DNA of 48,953 nucleotides from Clostridia bacterium (GTDB taxonomy: Bacteria > Bacillota > Clostridia > UBA1381): positions 1 to 48,953 of the forward strand of contig JAGBHE010000096.1 of assembly GCA_017935675.1 (NCBI GenBank), read 5' to 3'. Below the pieces are notes generated by a model. It was given only the letters and a program-made list of their open reading frames with translations. It searched no databases and was not told where the DNA came from. Position numbers and translations under genes: made by a program. This document shows, piece by piece, positions 26,854 to 34,918 of this stretch. Numbering within the stretch: the stretch's first letter is position 1; each line of letters opens with the position of its first letter.

Positions 26854-28080
26854 TTACAGGCTTATATTATCAAACTTAAAGCTTTTTTTAAGCATCCACT
26901 TGCCGCGGGTAAAATCCGGAATGGCAACGGGTGTGCTGCCACAGGCAATGGACTGTTCCGAAAGAGGCGTTATCGCCATCCACGCGGCGGCGTCGTACAC
27001 ATCTATCGGCATAGGCTTGTTGTTAATTACCGCGTCAAAGAAAATATTAAACTCAAGGTAATCCATACCGTCGTGGCTGCCCTGAACGCCGCTTTGAAGA
27101 TAGGACTGCCATAGCGGATGTTCGTACTTTTCGGCATATTTTTCGGAATTACCGTACTCGCTTTTCCATTCATGGTCCTTTGCACGGTCAGTCTCACAGT
27201 CCGTGAAAACGGAGTCGGTGAATCCATCGTACATTGCTTTTGTTCCGCGCACGGTAAGCCCGCGGGAGTAATACCTCGGAAGTGTGGTATCGAGCGTGAG
27301 AACGATTGTCTCTCCGCCAGCGCAGGTTATGACGGTTGTAACAATGTCACCCTGCTTAAAGTCGGTGTTCATCAGCTCTGTATCATCGCTCTTGTTCCGG
27401 TTTATGTATTCCTTAAGCCCCGCCGACTTTGACGCCGTTGAGGTCAGCGATACCATTCTGTTGCCTGCGTTGATGCGGAGCAGCTTGGCAATGGGCCCCA
27501 GCTCGTGAGTCGGATAATTTTCGCAGTTTCTGTTTTTGTAGTTCCTAAGGCGATAATGCCTGTTCTCTTTTCCGTTTGCTATCTCTTCTCTCAGGTCGTG
27601 TCCGTATCTGCCGGAGCAGTGAACAACCTCTCCGAACACTCCGCTGCGCTCCATGTTGAGACACATCATCTCCCGCCGTCCGAAGCAGCAGTTTTCCATG
27701 AACATAAACGGAGTTCCTGTTTTCTCGTATGCGTCGACCAGCTTTATGCAGTCGTCAACGGAATACGCTCCGCCGACCTCTAAAGCAACTGTCTTTTTTG
27801 CCTCCATTGCCGCAACTGCGATATCAATGTGGCTCTCCCAGGACGCCATAATAACAACGGCTTCAACCTCGTCGTTTGCAAGGACGTCTCTGTAATCCGT
27901 CACAGCGGCGGGCGTATAGCCCCGCTTTTCGGCAACAAGCTTTGCTGCCTGCTCGGCACGGTCTTGGTAGACGTCGCATACAGCCGTGATTTTAACGGTA
28001 TCAAGCTCCGTCAGAAGATCCTTCGTCAGAGAAAATCCCCGTGCTCCCATACCTATAAGACCTGTCTTGACTGTTTTCAT
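26854..28080 (-). CDS. Gfo/Idh/MocA-family NAD-binding protein, GH109-like
   Basis: The 408-residue protein opens with the Rossmann motif GLIGMGARG, followed by VKITAVCDVYQDRA, and then the Gfo/Idh C-terminal domain. The blocks ENCCFGRREMMCLNM, GEVVHCSGRYGHDLR and NYPTHELGPIAKLL resemble the GH109 branch, whose members cleave glycosides by an NAD-dependent oxidation-elimination route. A simple sugar dehydrogenase is the alternative. The ATG at 28080 is chosen for the AAAGGATGAAAGG upstream; a longer open frame would run through the promoter. It is divergent from an AraC gene and shares a 40-bp control element with locus A, so it probably acts on imported sugars from that locus. Confidence 0.85.
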   Translation of the reverse strand: MKTVKTGLIGMGARGFSLTKDLLTELDTVKITAVCDVYQDRAEQAAKLVAEKRGYTPAAVTDYRDVLANDEVEAVVIMASWESHIDIAVAAMEAKKTVALEVGGAYSVDDCIKLVDAYEKTGTPFMFMENCCFGRREMMCLNMERSGVFGEVVHCSGRYGHDLREEIANGKENRHYRLRNYKNRNCENYPTHELGPIAKLLRINAGNRMVSLTSTASKSAGLKEYINRNKSDDTELMNTDFKQGDIVTTVITCAGGETIVLTLDTTLPRYYSRGLTVRGTKAMYDGFTDSVFTDCETDRAKDHEWKSEYGNSEKYAEKYEHPLWQSYLQSGVQGSHDGMDYLEFNIFFDAVINNKPMPIDVYDAAAWMAITPLSEQSIACGSTPVAIPDFTRGKWMLKKSFKFDNISL

Positions 28081-28111
28081 CCTTTCATCCTTTCTGCGTG
28101 AAATATTTAGC

Positions 28112-28140
28112 TTTACATTTAGTTTCAATTGTGGTATAAT
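28112..28140 (+). promoter_or_regulatory. Promoter of the AraC gene at 28221
   Basis: TTTACA (28112-28117) and TATAAT (28135-28140) are separated by 17 bases. It faces the minus-strand Gfo/Idh promoter, whose -10 box begins four bases away, so RNA polymerase binding at the two is probably mutually exclusive. Confidence 0.7.
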
Positions 28141-28143
28141 AAC

Positions 28144-28171
28144 ATTATACAACAGCCAAAATATATTGCAA
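28144..28171 (-). promoter_or_regulatory. Promoter of the Gfo/Idh gene
   Basis: On the minus strand TTGCAA (28166-28171) and TATAAT (28144-28149) are separated by 16 bases. The promoter aligns with that of locus A, including a GGCTGTT in the spacer. Confidence 0.72.
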
Positions 28172-28208
28172 TTCAAAAAAAGACATAAAATATATGATTT
28201 TAGTTGCG
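28169..28208 (-). promoter_or_regulatory. 40-bp conserved upstream element, copy B
   Basis: Exact inverted copy of 2577-2616. It lies just upstream of the Gfo/Idh -35 box and ends 12 bases before the ATG of the AraC gene at 28221, so a bound regulator could control Gfo/Idh and also block its own gene. Confidence 0.75.
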
Positions 28209-28220
28209 GGAGTGATAATA

Positions 28221-29111
28221 ATGTATAAGTTGTATCCGGTAAATAAAAAACTGGAAATACACAGCCTTCATTCATTGTTTGAGGCCGAGCGCAGCAAGGA
28301 ATATTCTTTTCCGGGTGAGGCGCATGATTTTTGGGAATGTGTGTATGTGGAGGACGGAAACATCTGTGTGTCGGGGGATGGGAGAATTTATCATCTTACA
28401 AAGGGCGATATTATTTTTCACAAGCCTATGGAGATTCATAAATATAATGTAGAAAACTGTAAGGCGGCAAGGCTTTTTATATTTGCATTTTCCGCATCGG
28501 GCGAGGCCGTCAATTTTTTTAAAAACAGGGTGTTCCGTCTGGAGGGTCATGCCAAGGCGGCAATGTGCGGATTCCTGGAATTTACTCACGGTGTTATGTC
28601 GGAGAGTGCGGGAGAGAAAGCTGCGGATATGTGGAGGAAGCTTGATACGTGGATGATGCTCGGCGAGCTGTGTAAAAGAAAGGATACGTATCCCGATATT
28701 GCGGCGGCGTATATATACATGCTTATGATGTTGCTTTACGAGACGGACTGTGATATTTCGCCCGTTTCCGACCTGCCGGACACAGTGATATTTGAGGCAG
28801 CGGTTGCGTTTATGTCAAAAAACATTTCCGAAAACCTGTTGGTGCCCGAGATTGCAGCGCAGTGCGGTGTAAGTCTGACGAGCTTGAAAAATATCTTCGG
28901 CAGATTTGCGGGAATGAGTGTGCATAAGTATTTCATAAAGCAAAAGATCGGTATTGCCATGCGGCTGCTGCGGCAGGGGGTCAGCGTTACCGAGACGGCA
29001 GAGAAGCTCGGCTTCAGCAGTCAGAGCTATTTTACATCGGTCTGCAAGCGTGAGACGGGACTTTGCCCGACAGAACTCAAGGATAAGGAAATAGGAATCA
29101 GAGAGCAGTAA
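28221..29111 (+). CDS. AraC-family transcriptional regulator
   Basis: The protein has 296 residues from an ATG with GGGAG eight bases upstream. An N-terminal cupin domain (GEAHDFWECVYVEDG, HLTKGDIIFHKPMEIHKY) is followed by two C-terminal HTH motifs (LLVPEIAAQCGVSLTSLKN and VTETAEKLGFSSQSYFTSV). It is divergent from the GH109-like gene and its 5' region carries the 40-bp element shared with locus A. That makes it the best candidate regulator of both targets. Confidence 0.9.
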   Translation: MYKLYPVNKKLEIHSLHSLFEAERSKEYSFPGEAHDFWECVYVEDGNICVSGDGRIYHLTKGDIIFHKPMEIHKYNVENCKAARLFIFAFSASGEAVNFFKNRVFRLEGHAKAAMCGFLEFTHGVMSESAGEKAADMWRKLDTWMMLGELCKRKDTYPDIAAAYIYMLMMLLYETDCDISPVSDLPDTVIFEAAVAFMSKNISENLLVPEIAAQCGVSLTSLKNIFGRFAGMSVHKYFIKQKIGIAMRLLRQGVSVTETAEKLGFSSQSYFTSVCKRETGLCPTELKDKEIGIREQ

Positions 29112-29137
29112 CAAGAGAACCGTTCTCATTTTGTTAC
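29108..29137. repeat. REP-like palindrome, copy 2
   Basis: GTAACAAGAGAAC is an imperfect inverted repeat of GTTCTCATTTTGTTAC. It overlaps the stop codon of the AraC gene. The core GAGAACCGT matches the palindrome at 352-376. Confidence 0.65.
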
Positions 29138-29142
29138 CTATT

Positions 29143-29202
29143 CCCTCTTCACTCTTCCCTCTTCACTCTTCCCTCTTCACTCTTCCCTCTTCACTCTTCC
29201 CT
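29143..29202. repeat. 14-bp tandem repeat array
   Basis: The unit CCCTCTTCACTCTT is repeated four times plus a partial unit. Repeats are contiguous with no spacers, so this is a simple tandem repeat. It leads into the longer dispersed repeat. Confidence 0.9.
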
Positions 29203-29290
29203 AAAAAGATGCCGATTTTTGAAGTAATAAGTAATAGTGAATAAGGAAAAGGTATTGTGCAAACTCGTCAAAGCGAGTTTGTTTTTTTTA
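29190..29290 (+). repeat. ~100-bp direct repeat, copy 1
   Basis: Nearly identical to 48720-48820, differing at a handful of positions. It holds AAGTAATAAGTAATAGTG and ends in a terminator hairpin. Together the two copies flank locus B and its membrane regulator. Confidence 0.88.
29260..29289 (+). terminator. Rho-independent terminator of the AraC gene
   Basis: CAAACTCG pairs with CGAGTTTG around a 6-base loop, followed by eight T. It is part of the direct repeat. Confidence 0.88.
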
Positions 29291-29332
29291 TCTCTGATAT
29301 ATTGTGCGTCAAATCAAGTTCTATTGTTATGA

Positions 29333-29381
29333 ATATCAAAAAATAGAGGCTAATCATGGGCTGATGTCAAAAAATGATGCT
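29333..29381 (+). promoter_or_regulatory. Probable operator of locus B (direct repeats)
   Basis: ATATCAAAAAATAGAGGC (29333-29350) and ATGTCAAAAAATGATGCT (29364-29381) are related direct repeats spaced 31 bases apart, about three helical turns. The second abuts the -35 box. This layout suits an AraC-type activator. Confidence 0.6.
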
Positions 29382-29409
29382 TGATTTCATGCCGGTTATG
29401 AGTTAAAAT
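29381..29409 (+). promoter_or_regulatory. Promoter of locus B
   Basis: TTGATT (29381-29386) and TAAAAT (29404-29409) are separated by 17 bases. The first codon of the operon lies 25 bases further on. Confidence 0.7.
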
Positions 29410-29434
29410 TATTAGCATAGAGGGGGAATGCTTC

Positions 29435-30361
29435 ATGAGGCTTCTGAATACAGACGGCTCAAGGTTTAAAAGGAATCTGCTGAGGGACAGACAATTATAT
29501 CTGATGCTTTTTCCGTGCATATTGTATTACATTTTATTTTATTATGTTCCGGTATACGGCATTCAGATAGCTTTTAAGGATTATCAGCCGTACGTAGGTA
29601 TTTTACAAAGCAAGTGGGTGGGGCTTAAGCACTTTAAAAGCTTTTTCGGATCTCCTTATGCATTCAGGATAATACGAAATACCTTTCTGATAAGCTTTTA
29701 CTCCATGATATTTACTTTTCCGCTCACAATTATTCTGGCACTTCTGTTCAATGAGCTGAGATGCAAATGGTTTAAGACGGCGGTACAGACCATATCATAT
29801 CTGCCGTATTTTATTTCAACCGTTGTTGTTGCGGGATTGGTTGTTTCATTCCTTTCGCCTACTGCCGGAATAGTAAACACCGTTCTTGAAAAAATGGGAA
29901 TGGAAAAAATATATTTTCTTATCAAGCCGGAATATTTCAGAACTATTTTTGTGGCTATGGGCGGCTGGCAGGGAATCGGCTTCGGAACAATAGTATATAC
30001 TTCCGCTCTGTGCTCCATAGATAATACTTTATATGAAGCGGCGGCTGTTGACGGTGTAAGCAGATGGAAACGCATTATACATATAACGCTGCCGGGGATC
30101 ATGCCTACAATCGCGGTTATGCTGATAATCCGCATGGGAAGTCTGCTATCCGTCGGTTCCGAATCAATTATCCTGCTTTACCAGCCGATAACATATGAAA
30201 CAGCGGACGTTATAAGCTCCTATGTATATCGAAACGGTCTTGTTGAATCAAACTATTCTTATGCGGCGGCTGTGGATTTGTTTAACGGCATAATTTCATT
30301 GGTGCTTGTTGTCATTTCAAATATGCTGTCGAAAAAAATCGGCGGCAGCGGAATATGGTAA
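29435..30361 (+). CDS. Carbohydrate ABC transporter permease, LplB type
   Basis: A 308-residue, six-span permease with DRQLYLMLFPCILYYILFYY, then YVPVYGIQIAFKDYQP, and the EAA loop EAAAVDGVSRWKRIIHITLP. It is the first gene of locus B, with GGGGG nine bases before the ATG. It resembles the 8457 protein of locus A, but here the order is LplB type first, then YtcP type. It forms the channel with the next gene. Confidence 0.92.
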   Translation: MRLLNTDGSRFKRNLLRDRQLYLMLFPCILYYILFYYVPVYGIQIAFKDYQPYVGILQSKWVGLKHFKSFFGSPYAFRIIRNTFLISFYSMIFTFPLTIILALLFNELRCKWFKTAVQTISYLPYFISTVVVAGLVVSFLSPTAGIVNTVLEKMGMEKIYFLIKPEYFRTIFVAMGGWQGIGFGTIVYTSALCSIDNTLYEAAAVDGVSRWKRIIHITLPGIMPTIAVMLIIRMGSLLSVGSESIILLYQPITYETADVISSYVYRNGLVESNYSYAAAVDLFNGIISLVLVVISNMLSKKIGGSGIW

Positions 30362-30377
30362 AGGGGAGGAAACGGAA

Positions 30378-31247
30378 TTGAAAAGAAGCTTTGGAGAAAA
30401 AGTGTTCGACTGTTTTAATGTTATGCTTATGCTTTTGACAGCCTTTGTGACATTATATCCTGTATGGTATGTATGTATAGCCTCTCTCAGTTCGGGAATT
30501 GAGGTAACAAACGGCAATGTAATATGGTGGATAAAGAATTTTGAGCTCCAGGCATACAAGCAGCTTTTCGCAAATAAGGAAATATGGATTTCTTACGGGA
30601 ACACGTTTTTTTATTCGATTGCGGGAACTATGCTGAATATGCTTCTGACTGTTACGGGTGCATATGCCCTTTCAAAGAAAAGGTTAATGGGCAGAAAGCT
30701 GTTTATGACACTGATACTTATAACAATGTGGTTCAGCCCGGGAATTCTGCCGCAGTACATAACCTTCAGAAATTACGGACTTATTGATACACGGCTCGGA
30801 ATATTGCTGTGCGGAGCTGTAACTGCATTTAATCTTATTCTTATGAGAACATATTTTGAGTCGGTGCCGGATTCCATGGAGGAGGCGGCAAAGCTTGACG
30901 GAGCTGCGGATTTTCAGGTGTTCAGAATGGTGTTCCTGCCGTTATCCGGTTCAGCGCTCATAACGATTGCACTTTATTATTTCGTCGGACGCTGGAATGC
31001 ATATTTCTGGTCAATGATTCTTTTGAAGGATCCCGATAAAATACCGCTTCAGGTTCACCTGAAAAAGCTGGTTGTTGAAATGACTGCCAACGATTCCGAA
31101 AGAGGCAATATAGATTATACGGTTACTTCAAGGGAAACCACTATTTATGCAACAATTGTTATTTCAATTATACCAATGCTGATTATTTATCCTTTTATTC
31201 AGAAATTTTTTGTTAAAGGTGTAATGATTGGCGCGGTTAAGGGTTAG
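30378..31247 (+). CDS. Carbohydrate ABC transporter permease, YtcP/LplC type
   Basis: A 289-residue permease with FVTLYPVWYVCIASLSS near the N-terminus, the EAA loop EEAAKLDGAADFQVFRMVFLP, and the family ending FVKGVMIGAVKG. I choose the TTG at 30378 because GGAGG lies eight bases upstream and it starts just after the previous stop. A frame open back to 30306 lies inside the previous gene and lacks a binding site. Confidence 0.9.
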   Translation: MKRSFGEKVFDCFNVMLMLLTAFVTLYPVWYVCIASLSSGIEVTNGNVIWWIKNFELQAYKQLFANKEIWISYGNTFFYSIAGTMLNMLLTVTGAYALSKKRLMGRKLFMTLILITMWFSPGILPQYITFRNYGLIDTRLGILLCGAVTAFNLILMRTYFESVPDSMEEAAKLDGAADFQVFRMVFLPLSGSALITIALYYFVGRWNAYFWSMILLKDPDKIPLQVHLKKLVVEMTANDSERGNIDYTVTSRETTIYATIVISIIPMLIIYPFIQKFFVKGVMIGAVKG

Positions 31248-31259
31248 AGATGTAAAAAA

Positions 31260-31273
31260 ACGGCAAACGCCGT
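31260..31273 (+). other. Small hairpin before the solute-binding gene
   Basis: ACGGC pairs with GCCGT around AAAC, just before an AGGAGG ribosome binding site. It is weaker than the stem-loop at the same place in locus A. Confidence 0.45.
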
Positions 31274-31288
31274 AAAAGGAGGATAAAT

Positions 31289-32824
31289 ATGACAAAATTA
31301 AAGAGGATTGCAGCACTTTTTCTCGGATTAAGTCTTATGACCGGGATTATGACGGGCTGCGGAGAAAAGAAGGGCGCATCCGAAAAAGGAAATCTGGAGC
31401 TTTCAGTTCATATGCATTTCTACGGATACTGTGTTTTCGATGATGAATGGCCGGTGTTTAAGAAGGCGGCTGAGCTTACGGGTGTGACGCTTCGCGGAAC
31501 GGCTGTGGAGACGGTATCGGACAGCGGTCAGGCTTTTTCAACCATGCTGGCGGATAAAACCCTGCCTGATATTATTCATTACGACGGAACGAGCCTTAAA
31601 AAAATCGGTATTCAGGGAGCGCTTATTCCGCTTGATGATCTTATTGAAAAGCACGCTCCCAACATAAAGAAATATTTTGAGGAATGTCCCGATGCGCGGA
31701 TTGCGGCTACCGCAAGCGACGGACATATATATTACATTCCGGGAACACTTGCTGACATCGATCAGAAGAGCCTGCCGTCTCAAGGCTTCTTTATAAGACA
31801 GGACTGGCTTGACAAGCTTGGGCTGTCAACTCCGAAAACAGTTGATGAATATTACAATGTTCTGAAGGCATTTAAGGAAAAAGACCCGAACGGTAACGGA
31901 AAAAATGATGAAGTGCCGTATTTTAAGCGAACCGGAAGCATTGCTGATTTGTATCAGCTTTTCGGAGCTCATGAGGGATACTACATAAATGAAAACGGAG
32001 AGTATACAGACGGCAAAACGGAGCCGGAGCTGAAAACGGCTGTTGAAAACCTGGCAAGGTGGTATAAGGAAGGGTTGATTGACAAGGAATTTTATACAAG
32101 AGGAGAGCAGGCGCGCGAACAGCTGCTGAGCTCTGATCTCGGCGGCTCAACTCATGACTGGTTTTCATCAACCGCATCGTATAATTCAAAATATACGGGC
32201 TTTGGTTTGAACTTTGTGCCCATGGCACCGCCGGCCGATATAAACGGCGTTGTTAAAGAGGATTTCGGAAGATCTATTCTTCACGGTCTCGGCTGGGGTA
32301 TATCAAAGGATAATAAGCATCCGGAGGAAACGATAAAGTACTTCGACTTCTGGCTTAGCGAGGAAGGTACAAAGCTTGCAAGCGTCGGTGTTGAGGGTGT
32401 TCATTATAATATGAAGGACGGTCAGATTCAATTTACCGACGAGGTTTTAAACGGTGACGGCGGTGTTCCCTCATATCTCAGAAATCAGGGAGCGCTTATT
32501 GAAATAGGATCAATTCATACAATAGACGCAGAGCTTGCGGGAATGAATGAAACAGCCCGCAGCGGCTTTAATGAATATAAGGATAACGGATGGGTCAGCC
32601 CCTCCGTGCCGCCGCTCAGCTTCACTGAGAGTGAGCAGGAGGTTATTGACGCAAATGAAACAAATATCACTACCTTCTATAATGAGCAGATTCAGAAATG
32701 GATACTCGGAGCAGAGGATGTAAACGCAACATGGGACAGCTATCTCGAAACTCTTAAGAGCCTTGGAAATGACGAGCTGACAAGGGTAAACAAAGAATCA
32801 TATAAAAGAAGCATATCTGAGTAA
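31289..32824 (+). CDS. Solute-binding lipoprotein of a sugar ABC importer (LipO-like)
   Basis: The 511-residue protein has a lipoprotein signal peptide with lipobox MTGC at about residues 21-24. Motifs include LPDIIHYDGTSLKKIG and GFFIRQDWLDKLGLSTPKTVDEYYNVL, plus a calcium-loop-like DPNGNGKNDEVPY, as in LipO/YtcQ-type proteins. AAGGAGG precedes the ATG. It should bind the oligosaccharide taken up by the two permeases upstream. Its divergence from the locus A protein suggests a different ligand. Confidence 0.92.
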   Translation: MTKLKRIAALFLGLSLMTGIMTGCGEKKGASEKGNLELSVHMHFYGYCVFDDEWPVFKKAAELTGVTLRGTAVETVSDSGQAFSTMLADKTLPDIIHYDGTSLKKIGIQGALIPLDDLIEKHAPNIKKYFEECPDARIAATASDGHIYYIPGTLADIDQKSLPSQGFFIRQDWLDKLGLSTPKTVDEYYNVLKAFKEKDPNGNGKNDEVPYFKRTGSIADLYQLFGAHEGYYINENGEYTDGKTEPELKTAVENLARWYKEGLIDKEFYTRGEQAREQLLSSDLGGSTHDWFSSTASYNSKYTGFGLNFVPMAPPADINGVVKEDFGRSILHGLGWGISKDNKHPEETIKYFDFWLSEEGTKLASVGVEGVHYNMKDGQIQFTDEVLNGDGGVPSYLRNQGALIEIGSIHTIDAELAGMNETARSGFNEYKDNGWVSPSVPPLSFTESEQEVIDANETNITTFYNEQIQKWILGAEDVNATWDSYLETLKSLGNDELTRVNKESYKRSISE

Positions 32825-32857
32825 GATATCAATAATTAAAAGAAAGAGGTAATGGAA

Positions 32858-34837
32858 ATGAAAAAGACGAGAAAACTTTTATCGGTGCTGCTGTCGGCAG
32901 GGATTATGGCTTCTCTTATTCCCGGCGCAGCGGCAGAGGACACGGGATTCAGTTATTTCTGGAGCTTTGACGGACTTTCGGCTCCGAAGGATGTGGCGCA
33001 TGCAAGCTTTGACGATGCCGGAGAAACAGCAGTCGTAACCGATCCGGGTGCGAGCGGAGCTGCAGGAGATAATTCTTACGGTACCCATGCAAGTGCTTAC
33101 CGGCGTCCCGGAGTCACAGAGCTTAAAAGTGCGCCGCGCATAAATTTTCTGAGTGATGTACTTTCGGATTCAACCGTGCTTGCGGGAAAGACGATTGTTG
33201 TTTCCGTTGATTTTATGAGAAAAAGCGACGGGGCACGTGGATATGTAATATGTCCGCTTTATGGAGAGGCAAGATGGAATGATTTTCTCGGAATAAGAAT
33301 TCGCGATGATGGATGTCTCACCTGTACCGGTTCGACAAATTATCAGGATAATTGCATAAGTGAATATATTCAGCCGGGCAGATGGTATAATGTAGCTGTT
33401 AAGTACACCTTTGACGCGGCTGATAATCATCCGTCGGCTGATGTTTATGTAAACGGTGAGCTTATGCTCGATGATATATACTACAAATATCAGAAAACAC
33501 TTCCGATCGCTTTCAGAACGGCATGCCTTGCAAGTACAGACAGTAAATGGAATTCTACCGACGGCTTGACTCGTGCTTACGAGCGTGACGAGACTCTTTA
33601 TATAGACAATCTCTATATAGGCGACGACCTTACAAGGGTTGATTATGAGCTTGGAATAAGCAGGGTTACGGAAAATCCGACAGACAAAAAGCAGCTTACT
33701 CTCAGGTACAACCGGGATGCAGCAAAAGCTGCTTACGAAAATGACATGTTTCTTCTGTCCCTTACCAGCGGAGCGGCAGGACCGAATGTGACCGGTTCGG
33801 TATGGACGGATGATAAGACGGTTGTTCTCACACTTGATTCTGAAATTGAGCCGGCAGTTACTTACTATATCTCAACGCTTTCCGACGCTGCGGCAGGTAA
33901 AAATGCGTATGCTTACAAAACAAAGCTTGAATATTTCTGGAGCATGGACGAGACTGAGAACACATATCCGAAATATTTTGAGAAAAACAATCAGGATATT
34001 GCCCGCAAATACGAGCAGGGTAGATATGATACGGACGGTAAGGATTTTGACTTTAAGTGGTGTACGGCTGTGGGAAGTGCAAGACATAACGGTATAGATA
34101 CATCCAAAATCAAATATATGAACGGATACAATATTTTAAACGGGAAATTAGGAACGTTTAAAACAGGTGTAATAAATGTAAACATGGATTTTATGCTCGA
34201 AAATCCTGATTTGTGCGGATTTATTATCGCACCGAGAAGAGACGGCGCTTTCCCGAACTTTATATTGCTTGATAATCTTAAGCTCTTTGCCGGCGAAACT
34301 GAAATAGGAACTATAGAACCGAAAAAATGGTATAATATTTCGGCTGTATACCATTTTGTGACAGGCGGAGTGGTAACAGATGTATATCTTGACGGAGAGC
34401 TTAAGGTTGAGGCTCTGTACAACAGCTATAAAAACGGTATTACCGGAATTTCGTCGCTTATTACGGCAAACACATCGGACGAAAATTTTGCAATAAGCCC
34501 AAGACCGGATGGCCGCGGCGAGTATTTCCATATAGATAATCTTTATATCAGCGCAGACGAAACGTATACAAATTCAGCATTTGAATACTCTTTCGCAGGT
34601 GATGCTGCAGCTGTCAGCGGCGGTGCAATAGGCAAGAGCGGAATTGTTGCGGCTGCAAGATACGGCGCGGACGGAAAGCTTAAGAGCATAAAGCTTTACG
34701 ATATGAAGCTTGACCGTACGGAAAAAGCAGCATATGATGTATCACTGGGCACAGCCGAAGAAAATGACGTTATAAAATATTTCATTTGGAACGGTGCGTC
34801 TGATATGATACCTGCAATAAATCCTGTTGTAAAATAA
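32858..34837 (+). CDS. Secreted protein with two WSFD laminin-G-like modules
   Basis: The protein has 659 residues. AGAGG is eight bases before the chosen ATG; an ATG two codons earlier is too close to it. Signal peptide 1-25 (ending GAAAED). Two sandwich modules open FWSFDGL (about 33-265) and FWSMDET (about 360-570) and end with IDNLYIG and IDNLYIS strands. Between them is an Ig-like domain with T-[VIL]-x-L-T-[LFY] type strands (about 268-355). The C-terminus (about 575-659) has the KYFIWNGASDMIPAI signature seen in other secreted proteins of this window. No catalytic residues are evident. A soluble glycan-binding protein is the simplest reading. Confidence 0.82.
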   Translation: MKKTRKLLSVLLSAGIMASLIPGAAAEDTGFSYFWSFDGLSAPKDVAHASFDDAGETAVVTDPGASGAAGDNSYGTHASAYRRPGVTELKSAPRINFLSDVLSDSTVLAGKTIVVSVDFMRKSDGARGYVICPLYGEARWNDFLGIRIRDDGCLTCTGSTNYQDNCISEYIQPGRWYNVAVKYTFDAADNHPSADVYVNGELMLDDIYYKYQKTLPIAFRTACLASTDSKWNSTDGLTRAYERDETLYIDNLYIGDDLTRVDYELGISRVTENPTDKKQLTLRYNRDAAKAAYENDMFLLSLTSGAAGPNVTGSVWTDDKTVVLTLDSEIEPAVTYYISTLSDAAAGKNAYAYKTKLEYFWSMDETENTYPKYFEKNNQDIARKYEQGRYDTDGKDFDFKWCTAVGSARHNGIDTSKIKYMNGYNILNGKLGTFKTGVINVNMDFMLENPDLCGFIIAPRRDGAFPNFILLDNLKLFAGETEIGTIEPKKWYNISAVYHFVTGGVVTDVYLDGELKVEALYNSYKNGITGISSLITANTSDENFAISPRPDGRGEYFHIDNLYISADETYTNSAFEYSFAGDAAAVSGGAIGKSGIVAAARYGADGKLKSIKLYDMKLDRTEKAAYDVSLGTAEENDVIKYFIWNGASDMIPAINPVVK

Positions 34838-34850
34838 AATAAACGCGTAT

Positions 34851-34888
34851 CACTGACAGGAGCAATTTTACAATTACTCCTGTTAGTG
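34851..34888 (+). other. Stem-loop between secreted-protein genes
   Basis: CACTGACAGGAG pairs with CTCCTGTTAGTG (one G-U) around a 14-base loop. No strong T run follows, so it may be a partial terminator or a processing site inside locus B. Confidence 0.6.
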
Positions 34889-34918
34889 TATTGATATGGA
34901 ATTAAAAGGATGAACGGT

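Noticed and set aside
26854..28275. Longer Gfo/Idh start at 28275
   Set aside because: The extension passes through the divergent promoters and the conserved 40-bp element, and the Rossmann fold begins at the ATG at 28080 with a good ribosome binding site.
29143..29202. Possible CRISPR-like array
   Set aside because: The units are 14 bp and contiguous, with no spacers.
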